The notes: generated from the letters alone by a model not told the origin. A DNA stretch of 64,000 nt from Thermoplasmata archaeon (GCA_021817415.1 JAKAUZ010000013.1:86302-150301), one strand, 5' to 3'. Positions 16,960 to 26,712 are shown, counted from the first letter of the stretch. A program made the numbers and translations.

Positions 16960-17735
16960 ACGAAAGAGAACCAGCAGTAAGAGCTTCAACGCTGGAACTT
17001 TCAGGAATCGATGAAATGGCAGAATATGGAGAGGAAAGGAAGGCCAAGTATGGGCTGACTGAAACAGGTTTGCTTGTAAATCGATTTCTGCTGGGTGCAC
17101 AGTATCTCTCAAAAATGGATGAAGACAACAGGACAGTGGTCAAAGTCAAGGACAGCTTTAACGAATTGTTCCTATACGTAGGTGAATTCTACAGCCAGAG
17201 TCTTGAAAAATTGGACGAATTGGAGCAATCTGATGACCTGATGGTAATAGGAAAAGTATCCCTTTCAACAAATCAGGGATATCTGAGCAAAAGGTTCTAT
17301 GCTGAATCAATCATCAAAATTTCAGAGGCTACGAGAAAATATCTTGAGGCGGAAACAGTCCATAATCTGGATAGCAGGCTGAGAAAGATAACCAAGATAA
17401 TATCGGCTGGAATTAGGGACGAGGATGAAATTGCAAAGATTATGGAATCACCGAGATATGCGAGAGGTATCAAGGAAAGACTCGAAAAAAAGGGATCAGT
17501 GGACATCGAAAAATTCAGGAGTTCCATAGAGCATTTCATAGATGGAAATAAGACGGGGAACAGAGACGTCGTTCTTAACCTGATAAAGAGCTTCAGGGAA
17601 ATAACATACGAGGAGATAATTGAGAGAACTGAGAACAAGGTCGGGGCCGAAGAGATTGATCAAATAATAAACAATCTACTGGCAGAAGGAGAGATCACGG
17701 AAATAAAGAGTGGTGTTTACAAATACATCCCTTGA
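16956..17735 (+). CDS. RPA-associated protein (RPAP, COG3390 type)
   Basis: A 259-aa protein directly coupled to RPA by an ATGA overlap at 16956-16959. The N-terminal half (about residues 8-140) contains an OB-like segment beginning REPAVRASTLELSGIDEM and FLLGAQYLSKMDEDNRTVVKVKDSFNELFLYVGEF, which matches the RPA-associated proteins known from haloarchaea; the C-terminal 90 residues look like a winged helix (TYEEIIERTENKVGAEEIDQIINNLLAEGEITEIKSGVYKYIP). It is expected to act with RPA at single-stranded DNA. It ends three bases before the convergent purH stop. Confidence 0.88.
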   Translation: MNEREPAVRASTLELSGIDEMAEYGEERKAKYGLTETGLLVNRFLLGAQYLSKMDEDNRTVVKVKDSFNELFLYVGEFYSQSLEKLDELEQSDDLMVIGKVSLSTNQGYLSKRFYAESIIKISEATRKYLEAETVHNLDSRLRKITKIISAGIRDEDEIAKIMESPRYARGIKERLEKKGSVDIEKFRSSIEHFIDGNKTGNRDVVLNLIKSFREITYEEIIERTENKVGAEEIDQIINNLLAEGEITEIKSGVYKYIP

Positions 17736-17738
17736 CGA

Positions 17739-19211
17739 TCAATGTTTGAATGCCCTCTCGCCCACTTTTATGAACGTAATTCCGGTCTTTTTCGCATAAT
17801 TTATTATTTCGTCATCCCTAATTGATCCCATCGGAGCGGCGACAAACCTGACTCCATACTGATTCACGAATTCAAGTGAATCTGAGAAGGGGAAAAATCC
17901 ATCTGATATGAGTAGGCTCATATTACCTATCCTGTTCCCATCCTTTGCCTTTTTCAAGGACGATTCCACTGAGTCCACCCTGTTAGGTTGTCCCCCTGTA
18001 GAGGCAGCGAGCCACTGTCCATTGACGATTATAGCAGCATTGCTCCTGACAGATTTTATAACTTCCCAACCAAATTCAAGTGAACGAATCATTTCTTCAT
18101 CAATTTCCCCTGTCACTACTTCATACTTCAGGTCAGATTTTGAATTCCAGTCTTGTGAAAGAATGATGTTTCCAGCTGTTTTTATGTCAGGGATTGAAAA
18201 GCAGTCCTCATTCCCCTTCAATACCCTAAGCCCCTTTTTCTTTGCTAGTTTCTCCAGGGAAACCCTGCTGAAATCACTGGCAATCAATACTTCCACGTAT
18301 TTATCCCTGAGAAAGTCTGCTTCTTCTTCACCAAATAGCCCATTGAAAGCTAAGACCCCCCCATACGCAGAAATGGAATCAGATTCGTAGGCACTTTCAA
18401 GTGAATTTGATTCCCTTGATGCACCACAGGCTGATGAATGCTTAACAACAACGGCTGATTTCTTCCCCAACCTCAATGAGAGTTCCCAAGCAGCCCAGGC
18501 GTCCATTATGTTATTGTAACTCATTTCCTTCCCCTCCTTGATTACTGAAAAGAAAGGCTTGTAGAAGTTGTAGGAATGTGCCTTCTGGTGTGGATTTTCC
18601 CCGTACCTCAAATCCATGAACTTAGTTCCGCCTATCACAAACGTCTCACTTTCTTGCAAGAACCATTGAGAAATCATATAATCGTAGTAGGAAGTGTAGC
18701 GAAATGCCTCTCCTGCCAGTTTTTTCCTGACGTCAAGCGGTATTTCCCCATCTACCATGCTTTTGAGTGCAAAGTCAACGAAACTCATACCAGGTATGAC
18801 CGCCACCCTGTAATAGTTTTTAGCCGCTGCCCTGAAAAGAGTAATCCCTCCTATGTCTATATCCTCGACCAGATCCTGTTCCCCCTTCAAGAATTTACTT
18901 TTGAAATCATAGGGCTCAACAAAAACCAGGTCTATCGGAGTTATGCCATTCTTTTCAAGGTCCGGGTCATTCCTCTCCTTGCAAAGAACTCCTCCGAGAA
19001 GATATGACGAAAGAGTCTTTACCCTTCCTCCAAACATTTCGGGGGATTTGGCAATTCTTTCGATTTCCTCACTTTTGATTGAAAATTTTCCAAGATATTC
19101 ATGAGTACCCTTAGTAGCGAAAATAGTATAATTATGGTCAACAAGAGCCTTTGCTAGGACCTCGATACCTTCTTTCTTGTAAGTTGATATTATTGCATTT
19201 CTTTTAATCAT
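17739..19211 (-). CDS. purH: Bifunctional purine biosynthesis protein PurH
   Basis: A 490-aa enzyme with an N-terminal IMP cyclohydrolase (MGS-like) domain (residues 1 to about 180; RNAIISTYKKEGIEVLAKAL, the FATKGTHEYL loop, FGGRVKTLSS and DIDIGGITLFRAAAKNYYRVAV) and a C-terminal AICAR transformylase domain with DLRYGENPHQKAHSY, the VVKHSSACGASR catalytic lysine-histidine motif, and VRSNAAIIV. It carries out the last two steps to IMP. The start ATG at 19211 fits a TATA-like element about 33 bases upstream. It is slightly shorter than bacterial PurH but all catalytic motifs are present. Confidence 0.94.
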   Translation of the reverse strand: MIKRNAIISTYKKEGIEVLAKALVDHNYTIFATKGTHEYLGKFSIKSEEIERIAKSPEMFGGRVKTLSSYLLGGVLCKERNDPDLEKNGITPIDLVFVEPYDFKSKFLKGEQDLVEDIDIGGITLFRAAAKNYYRVAVIPGMSFVDFALKSMVDGEIPLDVRKKLAGEAFRYTSYYDYMISQWFLQESETFVIGGTKFMDLRYGENPHQKAHSYNFYKPFFSVIKEGKEMSYNNIMDAWAAWELSLRLGKKSAVVVKHSSACGASRESNSLESAYESDSISAYGGVLAFNGLFGEEEADFLRDKYVEVLIASDFSRVSLEKLAKKKGLRVLKGNEDCFSIPDIKTAGNIILSQDWNSKSDLKYEVVTGEIDEEMIRSLEFGWEVIKSVRSNAAIIVNGQWLAASTGGQPNRVDSVESSLKKAKDGNRIGNMSLLISDGFFPFSDSLEFVNQYGVRFVAAPMGSIRDDEIINYAKKTGITFIKVGERAFKH

Positions 19212-19215
19212 TTAG

Positions 19216-19231
19216 ATCACGAATTTGTGAT
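19216..19231. promoter_or_regulatory. Inverted repeat between purH and mat
   Basis: ATCAC-GAATTT-GTGAT lies 5-20 bases upstream of the purH start codon, between it and a TATA-like TTTATC (19242-19247 on the plus strand reads GATAAA). Position and symmetry suggest an operator for purH; no regulator is identified. Confidence 0.4.
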
Positions 19232-19327
19232 AACCATGAAATAGATAAAGTATTGTTTTGGAATTTCAAACTTCACAAAGATTTTAATTGTATGAAGAGA
19301 TTTTCCTTACTATTGGAGGAATCCATA

Positions 19328-20524
19328 ATGGAAAGAAATATCGTCGTGGAATCATTGCCTCAAGTACCCGTTGAAAAAAGGGAAGTCGAAATAGTTGAAA
19401 GAAAAGGAATCGGGCATCCCGATTCAATTTCTGATGGCATCGCTGAATCTGTAAGCAGAGCGCTCTCGAAATACTACCTGAGTCACTATGGAAGGATTTT
19501 GCATCACAACACTGATCAGGTGGAAGTCGTAGGGGGTCAATCTCAACCATCATTTGGTGGAGGGGTGGTACTTGAGCCTGTTTACATACTGTTATCAGGT
19601 AGGGCTACCACAACAATAAATGGAACAAGAATTCCGTACAGATCCATTGCAACAAAAGCAGCAATAGAATTCATCAGGAGTAAGTTTAACACACTTGATG
19701 TTGAAAGCGACGTAATGGTAGACTGCAGAATAGGGCACGGATCAGTTGATTTAAGGTCTCTCTACGACACAAGAAGACTGCTTTCAAACGATACATCTTT
19801 TGGAGTCGGATTCGCCCCATTTTCTGAAACGGAAGCGGCAGTGATTGAGACAGAGCATTTTATAAATGGCGAGTTGAAGAAGACAGTTCCAGCCCTAGGC
19901 CACGACGTAAAGGTTATGGGTTTCCGAAGGGGAGATACAATCAATCTTACGATAGCAGCAGCAATGGTAGACAGGCATCTCAAGAACGAGGAAGATTATA
20001 TAGATAAGAAAGAAAAGGCAAGGGAATTAATTTTAAATCACGTTCAGAAATCAGTCAAAAGAAAAGTGAATGTTTTCATAAACACTGCCGACAGTGAAAA
20101 GGATAATATCTATTACCTGACAGTTACGGGTCTTTCGATGGAGAATGGTGATGATGGGTCCGTCGGAAGGGGAAACAGGGTAAATGGTATCATAACTCCA
20201 TATAGGCCAATGAGTATGGAAGCGGCTGCAGGGAAAAATCCAGTCACCCACGTTGGCAAACTTTACAACCTGAGTGCATGGAAAATAGCTGAGCAATGCT
20301 TTAAAGAATCTGGAGGCGCAGTCCCAGAAATTCACGTCAGAATTGTCTCCCAGATAGGGAGGCCCATTGATGATCCTCACGTTGCCAATATCCAGATCGT
20401 AGGCGTAGACGAAACAACTGCAAAGAAATACATGAAAGATTTTACAAGAATTGCAGATGACTGGTTAGCTCACCTTGACAGGATAACCAACATGCTGGTT
20501 AATGGAGAGATACAGACATTCTGA
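19328..20524 (+). CDS. mat: Archaeal S-adenosylmethionine synthetase
   Basis: A 398-aa archaeal-type methionine adenosyltransferase, a family only distantly related to bacterial MetK. Visible signatures include [21 protein letters not shown] near the N-terminus, [62 protein letters not shown] and the C-terminal [15 protein letters not shown]. It makes AdoMet from methionine and ATP. The ATG at 19328 follows GGAGG (19316-19320) by seven bases, which decides the start; the frame is open further upstream. The AdoMet it provides is needed by the two radical SAM proteins in this window. A RimI-type acetyltransferase follows 4 bases later. Confidence 0.95.
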   Translation: MERNIVVESLPQVPVEKREVEIVERKGIGHPDSISDGIAESVSRALSKYYLSHYGRILHHNTDQVEVVGGQSQPSFGGGVVLEPVYILLSGRATTTINGTRIPYRSIATKAAIEFIRSKFNTLDVESDVMVDCRIGHGSVDLRSLYDTRRLLSNDTSFGVGFAPFSETEAAVIETEHFINGELKKTVPALGHDVKVMGFRRGDTINLTIAAAMVDRHLKNEEDYIDKKEKARELILNHVQKSVKRKVNVFINTADSEKDNIYYLTVTGLSMENGDDGSVGRGNRVNGIITPYRPMSMEAAAGKNPVTHVGKLYNLSAWKIAEQCFKESGGAVPEIHVRIVSQIGRPIDDPHVANIQIVGVDETTAKKYMKDFTRIADDWLAHLDRITNMLVNGEIQTF

Positions 20525-20528
20525 TTGT

Positions 20529-20969
20529 ATGTTTGTTCAGATCAAAGCATTCAAGCCTGAACTCCTTCAGGAGATAATTGAAATAACGAAGAGAAACTTG
20601 TCTGAACGTTACAACGACTTTATTTTCTTGGATATTTTTAGATCCTGGCCATCAGCATTTCTGGTTGGTATGGCCGATGACCGGGTCGCGGGATTTATTT
20701 GCGGAGGAATCTCCGGGGAAAAGGAGGCACGAATTTTGATGCTTGCCGTTGATTTCCCTTACAGAAAAATGGGTTTGGGGACAGGCTTGGTCACCCTGTT
20801 CGAACAGGAAGCGGCCAAAGTTAAGGTGAACCGAATCAAGCTGGAAGTGAAGACTGACAATCTGGAGGCAATTGATTTCTATAAGGGAAGGGGATACATT
20901 ATAACGGGTCTACTACCTTCTTACTATAATGATGGAACAGATGCGTACCTAATGCAAAGATTCATCTAG
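20529..20969 (+). CDS. RimI-like N-acetyltransferase
   Basis: A 146-aa GNAT protein. Its central ILMLAVDFPYRKMGLGTGLV has the RimI/Ard1 motif A (aliphatic strand, then R/Q-x-x-G-x-G/A), and KLEVKTDNLEAIDFYKGRGYIITGLLPSYYNDG is the typical RimI motif B with the Y-Y-x-D/N-G ending that binds the peptide N-terminus. Archaeal members acetylate protein N-termini. The ATG at 20529 begins four bases after the mat stop. It ends with an 8-base overlap of the convergent BtuF-like gene. Confidence 0.88.
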   Translation: MFVQIKAFKPELLQEIIEITKRNLSERYNDFIFLDIFRSWPSAFLVGMADDRVAGFICGGISGEKEARILMLAVDFPYRKMGLGTGLVTLFEQEAAKVKVNRIKLEVKTDNLEAIDFYKGRGYIITGLLPSYYNDGTDAYLMQRFI

Positions 20970-21777
20970 TTAGTTGTTCCTTCAGCCAAGGCAGCACTTC
21001 AGTTATCAGAGAAGGCCCATGATGAGCAAAGAAGTCATTTGTACCTGGGGTCACATATATGTGCTTATTTCTATGGGATTTGATTCCTGACCATCCCCTT
21101 TCGCTAACGATTTTATCAACATAATTCTCATCTCTTTTCGAGAACATCTTTGGCTCAAGAATTATGATGTCAGGATCTTTTTTCGCAACAAGATCAAAAT
21201 CGGGAGTTATCCACTCCTTCTGAAATTCTCCATATATATTTTTCAGGCCAACAAAAGCTAGGACATCAGTGATATAAGAAAGAGAACCAAAAGTAACTGG
21301 GCCACCTAAGTCAAGCTCAATGTACGCACTTCCAATATTTTCCAGCCGCAACAAATTAATCCTGCTTAACATATCTCTGGCAAGCTGCCGTCCCTCATCC
21401 AATCTCCCAGTAACAAGACCAACTTTGACGAAAAGATCAATCACCCCAGATAACGTTGCAGGGAGACGAAAAGAATAAACTTCAAAATTCTTTTTGAGTT
21501 CGTTAGCGACCTTGTCCTGATAGCCGGTGACCGTAAGAATCAAATCTGGTTCAAGCTCCCTGAGGAGGTCAGTCCTGGCATATCCATAACTTGCGATTTT
21601 CTTTATCTTGGTGGCGGCAGGTGGCCTCACACAGTATGGAGTAACTCCGACCACCTTGTTTCCACATCCTAGGCTGAACAAGGTTTCAGTTATTGCAGGA
21701 CTAAGTGATACAATCCTCGATGGGTTAATAGGTACTTTGACTTCACCACAATTATCATCTCTCAGATTGACCGTCAT
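20962..21777 (-). CDS. BtuF/FhuD-like substrate-binding protein without signal peptide
   Basis: A 271-aa protein with the class III periplasmic-binding fold: SRIVSLSPAITETLFSLGCGNKVVGVTPYC at residues 19-48, YGYARTDLLRELEPDLILTVTGYQ, then the long connecting helix, and DFDLVAKKDPDIIILEP in the second lobe. Such proteins normally deliver cobalamin, haem or ferric siderophores to ABC importers, but this one begins directly with MTVNLRDDNCGEVKVP and has no signal peptide, lipobox or membrane anchor. It is coupled to scpA by an ATGA overlap, in the smc-scpA operon. Either it is a cytoplasmic binding protein or the start is mis-set; no in-frame upstream signal sequence is visible because scpA occupies that DNA. 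Confidence 0.8.
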   Translation of the reverse strand: MTVNLRDDNCGEVKVPINPSRIVSLSPAITETLFSLGCGNKVVGVTPYCVRPPAATKIKKIASYGYARTDLLRELEPDLILTVTGYQDKVANELKKNFEVYSFRLPATLSGVIDLFVKVGLVTGRLDEGRQLARDMLSRINLLRLENIGSAYIELDLGGPVTFGSLSYITDVLAFVGLKNIYGEFQKEWITPDFDLVAKKDPDIIILEPKMFSKRDENYVDKIVSERGWSGIKSHRNKHIYVTPGTNDFFAHHGPSLITEVLPWLKEQLTR

Positions 21778-22559
21778 ACAGCGAAAAGATCTTCCTCGAG
21801 TTTCGTTTCAGGGATCGGCGATTGCGTTTCAGACTTGTCTGTGATCTTCACCCAAATAGTCCCATATGGGATTTCCTGATTCAATTCAGTTCTTCCATAG
21901 TAAGTCAGGAACAGAGAAGACACTAGTGCATCGATCATGTCGTCGTTCGTTCCATCTGAAATCGATTCAAGTGGGAAATGATCTACTCCCAGCTCAATCA
22001 TCCGTCTCCAGATCTCCTTAATGATTACGTGAAGATCCTCTGGGTGAGAGTTTTCTTGGAATAATATTCTCTTTGCCTTCTTCAGAGTATTCCTCACTGC
22101 ACTGAGCGGGGTATTCTTTATTGCATCTATTATGTCCTGGATGGACACGTTTCTCTTCTCAACCGGGATGTAGGACAGGGGAGGAGATTCCATATCCCCC
22201 TGATCTTCCATTTGAAAATCCTGGAACGAATCATCGATTGGTTCAATTAGCACTTCCTCTTTTGGAATTAATGCCTCGCTCTTGTCCCGAAGATTAATCC
22301 AGGCAAAATAGACTATTTTTCCCGCAACTGGGAAATCCCTGAATTGTTCGTTTATCTCACTCATGAAGATACCGGTGAATTTTTCGAGATCTATGTTCCA
22401 AGGGTCCAATTCGTACTTGCTGACTACCTCAAGGACCTTTAGGATGATGTCAGATCTCCTCTTTTCAAGTTCGGAATTCAACTCATTCTCGACCATTTTT
22501 TGAATTACGGATTTGTCCTTTTCATCATTCAGGAGTGTAGTAATAATTTCCACGCTCAT
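21774..22559 (-). CDS. scpA: Segregation and condensation protein ScpA
   Basis: A 261-aa kleisin. The N-terminal part has the SMC-neck-binding helix pair (SELEKRRSDIILKVLEVVSKYELDPWNIDLEKFTGIFM...), with the conserved DPWNIDL motif typical of archaeal and bacterial ScpA; the acidic, poorly conserved middle links to a C-terminal winged helix. It bridges the heads of the SMC dimer to close the condensin ring. It overlaps smc by ATGA at 22556-22559 and the next gene likewise, so it is translated from the smc operon. No ScpB gene is seen in the window. Confidence 0.9.
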   Translation of the reverse strand: MSVEIITTLLNDEKDKSVIQKMVENELNSELEKRRSDIILKVLEVVSKYELDPWNIDLEKFTGIFMSEINEQFRDFPVAGKIVYFAWINLRDKSEALIPKEEVLIEPIDDSFQDFQMEDQGDMESPPLSYIPVEKRNVSIQDIIDAIKNTPLSAVRNTLKKAKRILFQENSHPEDLHVIIKEIWRRMIELGVDHFPLESISDGTNDDMIDALVSSLFLTYYGRTELNQEIPYGTIWVKITDKSETQSPIPETKLEEDLFAV

Positions 22560-25500
22560 GGAACCACCTGCTCCTCCACTTGCATCTCCTTGGTAACAAC
22601 CATGCTGCTTCTATCCTGGTAGGTTACACCTATAGCCTGATGGGCATATTTCATCGTGCTTTTCCTTAGTGTCACTGCTATAATCTGCGCGCTGTCAGAA
22701 TTCCTTCTGAACATTCTCCCCACATTTTCTGCATTCACTCCATCCAAAAACATATCGACTTCATCCATGAAGTATATGGGGGATGGGTCATACTCCTGTA
22801 TTGCAATAATGAATGACAGTGCAGCAAGGCTTTTTTCGCCACCACTGAGAGAAGCTAGGTTATCAACTTTCTTCCCTTTTGATGAAGCCTTCACGAACAG
22901 TCCCCCTTCAAAAGGATTCGTTGGGTTCTCCAGATAGAGATATCCCTCTCCTCCATTTGTCAGTTCCTTGTATATCTCGATGTAATTTGCATTGACTTTT
23001 TGGAAGACATCCAGAAACACAATTTTCTTCTGATCCTCGAGCTTTTTCTCCAATTCATTTAACTTCGACATCTCCAGGTCAAGTTGTTCCTTCTTTTGAG
23101 TCAGTTCCTGAAGTCTTGAGCTTTCCTCTTTGTAATCGTCAATACTCTTTAGGTTGACAGGTTCAAGCAACTTCAGTTCGTTTTCAAGACCTGATATATC
23201 TTTCCTGATCTCCTCGATGGTTCTCTGGTCGTCGGCGAACTCTACATTTTTCTCCTCAATTTCCTTGACTATCTCTTTTAATCTCTGCTCTGCATCACTA
23301 GCTTTGCCCTGCAATGACAGCATAAAATCAAACTTCGTCTTCTTTATTGTGCTCTTGGAATCCATTTCACTTCTGACCTTGAATTTCTCATTGTTCAGCT
23401 TTTCAATTTCTTTACCCTTTTCCTTCAGTTTTGATTCCATTGCCTCGAAAATTGATGTTATTGCAGAAATTTCATTCTTTATCTGGGCCAGTTCCTCGTC
23501 AATTCTCTTCTTTCGTGCGGTGATGTCTGTATTTTCATTTTCCAATTTCGTGGTGGCATCAATGTTTGAATTAATTGCTGATTTGACAGAAGCCGTATTG
23601 ACTTTCATCTCGTTCAGCTCATTAGTTGAGTTTTCTAGTGTGTTTTTCAAGGACGTGACAAGTTCCCTGCTCTTTGCAATTTTGCCCTTAGTTTCTTTAT
23701 CCAAAACACTCTCTCTTTCCTTCGTCAGTTTGTCTAGATCTGTCGACAGCCTGGTGACTTTAGTATTTTCGTCACTCAAAGAGCTCTTTTCCCTTACAAT
23801 ATCTTCCTTGTTCAGTTGGAGCAATTTCTTTTTTCCAGTCAGGTAATCCCTTTTCTTTCTCAATTGGTCCTCAAGTTCCCTCTTCCTTTCTGAGAGCTGG
23901 ACGGAAACACCTTCTCCCTTTCCAACTTCAAGATTTGCCTTGTTGATCTTCTCAGTTATTGACTTGAGTTCCTCTTCCAGGTCTGACAGTTCATTTCTCA
24001 GCTCCTTCCTCTTGTTCTTCAAATTGGATAGTTTTGTCGAAATAGATTCGAGGTCCTTCTCCACCTCTCTCTTTCCAAGAGTCCCTCCAGTCATCGCGTT
24101 GCTAGGATCTATGAGGTCCCCGTCCAGCGTTACGATTCTGACTCCCCCCATTATTTCCCTCGCAACTGCGATTGTTGGGACAAGCAGGGTATCTGAGAAA
24201 ACATAACTCACAACGCTATCATAAACCGGATCGTACTTCACGTTGTTGATCAAGAGACCCAATGTTTTTTTGTCTTGTGATAGCATCAGGGCTTTTCCCT
24301 TTGCTCTCATTGGGATTATTTTGTTAAGGGGAAGGAATGTCATCCTTCCTTTCTGTCTTTTCTTCAAACTTTCAATTGCTTGTTGAGCATCTTCATCTGT
24401 ATCGACAACTATGCTCATCAACCTATTTCCGCCCGCAGCTCTGACAGCCTTTTCGTGTTCAGGAGAATATGAAATTAATGAATCTACTGTACCCCTTATG
24501 CCAGGGAGATTTCCCTTTGATGCTTCAGACATGATGTAATTAATGCTCTCCCAGATACCAGAAAGTCTTGCCCCCTGCATCTTTCCTGCTTCACCCTCAA
24601 GTTTTTCTATCTCTCTAGAAAGGTCTTCCTCCTCCTTCCTTATGGAGGTGGTTCTGTTCTTTATCTCTAGGTATCTCTTTTTCCACTGGTCAGATCCGTT
24701 ATCCCCTTTGGATATGTTTTTCAATCTCCATTCTGTATCTTTGATTGAAAATTCCAAGGCACCTATCTCTTCCTCAGTCTTGGCTATTTCTTCAAGCAGG
24801 TTGTTTCCCTTTGTCTCCAAGGATGCAAGCATAGTTGAATGCTCCTTAATGGAGAGTAACAAATTCTCCTTCTGAGCAACCAGGGAATCTATTTTCTTCC
24901 CTATCTCAACATTTTTCTCCAGTGTGCTGCGAGATGAATTTTCCAAATCTTCGAGCGTTTTTTCGGCTTCAATTAATTTATTCTTTTCATTTTTCACTGC
25001 AGATTCCAATTCTGACAGTTTTTTTGAAAGGGACTTAAACTCTGTTTCCATGCTTTTCCTTTTCGTTTTCAGTTGATCTATCTCAATTGAATTATTCTTG
25101 ACCTTGTCTTCCATGTTTTCCAATTCCATCGATTTCTTTGAGTACTGTATCTTTTTCGAGTCCAGATCATTCTTTATTCTTTGGAATTCTTCCAATTCCT
25201 TGCTGTCCTTCTCCATTTCCTTCAATTTTTGTTCTATTTCCGTGTTCCTCACTGACAGGTTCTTGATCGCATTCTCAGTGTTCTCAATGTCAACTTTGAT
25301 CTTTCCGACCTGATCATTTATCGTTGAAATTTCATTTTCAATGTCAGATTTCTTCCTGTATTTGATGATCCCTTCCAGCTTATCTATCTCATGCTTCTTG
25401 TTAAGGTAACTTTCAGCTTGGTCTTTCTCTTTTGATAGAATATTAACTCTTGTGCTGATTTCTGTCACAAGAGCCATTACCGTCACCATATTCTCCTGTA

Positions 25501-26062
25501 CTTTATTCCTGTCGTCACCAGTCTTTTCAATCTCCTGGTTATATACTGCAATTCCACCAACTTCTTCCAGTATTCCCCTCCTTTCTACAGGAGTCATCTC
25601 AACGATGCTGGTGATATCACCTTGTCTCACAAAGTTATACCCGTCCGCAAAAATTTTAGCCTTCTCGAGAAGATACTCGAAGTCCTGAAGTCTTGCCCTG
25701 TCATCATTTATGAAATAATAGGAGGAATAATCATCGTTATTTTCAGATAGTTTCACTATCCTTGAGAAAGTCACTTCATTTGATTCCAAGGGTATCGATT
25801 TATCAGAATTGTCAAAAGTCACGCTGGCCTTAAGGTAAGGAGAAAGCCTTCCAGAATTGTTCCTATGGATCAGGTCAGTCAATTTTTGAGCTCTGAGGGA
25901 CTTGTTGCTCTTTGTCCCAAGCACAAAAAGAAGTGCATCTCCTATATTGCTCTTGCCAGATGCATTTGGTCCGGTAATACTTGTGTAACCCTTTCTGAAT
26001 TCAACTACAGTCTTCTTTCCAAACGACTTGAAATTCTCCATTTCGATTTTTTTAAGGAACAT
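22556..26062 (-). CDS. smc: Chromosome segregation protein SMC
   Basis: A 1168-aa structural-maintenance-of-chromosomes ATPase. The N-terminal head starts LKKIEMENFKSFGKK and carries Walker A GPNASGKSN (about residues 31-39) and the Q-loop region FVRQGDIT; a coiled coil of some 330 residues follows; the hinge lies about 500-650 (RGTVDSLISYSPEHEKAVRAAGGNRL through DGDLIDPSNAMTGG); then the returning coil; the C-terminal head has LASLSGGEKSLAALSF and the Walker B YFMDEVDMFLDGVNA. ATG at 26062 is preferred; an in-frame GTG lies nine bases upstream. With scpA it forms a condensin-like complex for chromosome folding. Confidence 0.95.
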   Translation of the reverse strand: MFLKKIEMENFKSFGKKTVVEFRKGYTSITGPNASGKSNIGDALLFVLGTKSNKSLRAQKLTDLIHRNNSGRLSPYLKASVTFDNSDKSIPLESNEVTFSRIVKLSENNDDYSSYYFINDDRARLQDFEYLLEKAKIFADGYNFVRQGDITSIVEMTPVERRGILEEVGGIAVYNQEIEKTGDDRNKVQENMVTVMALVTEISTRVNILSKEKDQAESYLNKKHEIDKLEGIIKYRKKSDIENEISTINDQVGKIKVDIENTENAIKNLSVRNTEIEQKLKEMEKDSKELEEFQRIKNDLDSKKIQYSKKSMELENMEDKVKNNSIEIDQLKTKRKSMETEFKSLSKKLSELESAVKNEKNKLIEAEKTLEDLENSSRSTLEKNVEIGKKIDSLVAQKENLLLSIKEHSTMLASLETKGNNLLEEIAKTEEEIGALEFSIKDTEWRLKNISKGDNGSDQWKKRYLEIKNRTTSIRKEEEDLSREIEKLEGEAGKMQGARLSGIWESINYIMSEASKGNLPGIRGTVDSLISYSPEHEKAVRAAGGNRLMSIVVDTDEDAQQAIESLKKRQKGRMTFLPLNKIIPMRAKGKALMLSQDKKTLGLLINNVKYDPVYDSVVSYVFSDTLLVPTIAVAREIMGGVRIVTLDGDLIDPSNAMTGGTLGKREVEKDLESISTKLSNLKNKRKELRNELSDLEEELKSITEKINKANLEVGKGEGVSVQLSERKRELEDQLRKKRDYLTGKKKLLQLNKEDIVREKSSLSDENTKVTRLSTDLDKLTKERESVLDKETKGKIAKSRELVTSLKNTLENSTNELNEMKVNTASVKSAINSNIDATTKLENENTDITARKKRIDEELAQIKNEISAITSIFEAMESKLKEKGKEIEKLNNEKFKVRSEMDSKSTIKKTKFDFMLSLQGKASDAEQRLKEIVKEIEEKNVEFADDQRTIEEIRKDISGLENELKLLEPVNLKSIDDYKEESSRLQELTQKKEQLDLEMSKLNELEKKLEDQKKIVFLDVFQKVNANYIEIYKELTNGGEGYLYLENPTNPFEGGLFVKASSKGKKVDNLASLSGGEKSLAALSFIIAIQEYDPSPIYFMDEVDMFLDGVNAENVGRMFRRNSDSAQIIAVTLRKSTMKYAHQAIGVTYQDRSSMVVTKEMQVEEQVVP

Positions 26063-26071
26063 TTCGACCAC

Positions 26072-26680
26072 TGTATGACAATCGTCTGTTATACGGCATC
26101 AATATGTCATACTGAGTATAAATATTTTTTGTATTATGATATCTCATGAACCGTATTTTTCTTGAAATTCCAAAGTCAGATGGGAGTCTGTCTCCTCATC
26201 AATATCGATGGATAATCCAGAAAATTTGCAAAATGCAGTCTGGTTTCATTCCCTGTGATAATGATATTCTCTTCGTCTTTTGTAGAGAATCGTCCCTGAA
26301 TATTATTGGGGATTGAACATATCATACTTTATTGACTCCTATTTATCTCCAAGTACCTTGTTCCTTGGTAGATTGTAAAAATACTCCGACAACGGTGTCA
26401 TTACTGTAGACTTCACAGATTATGCGGCTTTAGATTGCACGTGCTCTTTAAGTACCCATCCTTGTTCGGAGAGCATTAATGTAAGTTCAGATCAAGAATA
26501 GCGACATCAAATTTCCTCACAATTTCATCTCAATTGCACTGACTTAAGATGGCGGTTGATCCAGAATTTATTATGCTATCACAATCAAAGGGATGGTAAT
26601 TCAGGGAAGGGCCGAACAAGACGGTGAAATTCTTTTCCAGTCTCTTTCCTGTGCATCAGCCCGCAAAACGGAGAATATAG
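26072..26680. other. 609-base intergenic region, no gene recognised
   Basis: Holds the smc promoter at its left end (a minus-strand ATTTATAC near 26112-26119 and a GTATAAC near 26090) and otherwise shows no supportable coding frame, repeat or structured RNA. Divergent genes lie on both sides. Confidence 0.4.
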
Positions 26681-26688
26681 TTTAATAT
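26681..26688 (+). promoter_or_regulatory. TATA box of the GntR-linked operon
   Basis: TTTAATAT, 27 bases before the ATG at 26712, indicating a leaderless transcript. Confidence 0.65.
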
Positions 26689-26691
26689 ATG

Positions 26692-26712
26692 TGTTCTATA
26701 TCATATAGAACA
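26692..26712 (+). promoter_or_regulatory. Perfect 21-base operator palindrome
   Basis: Half-site TGTTCTATAT is followed by one base and its exact reverse complement, which ends on the A of the start codon at 26712. It fills the space between TATA box and transcription start, where a bound repressor would block initiation. The operon's third gene is a GntR/YtrA-type regulator, the likely ligand. Confidence 0.75.

Noticed and set aside
23154-23846. 230-codon frame opposite smc
   Set aside because: It is the mirror of the coiled-coil region of smc, rich in S, F and L as expected from the complement of E/K codons.
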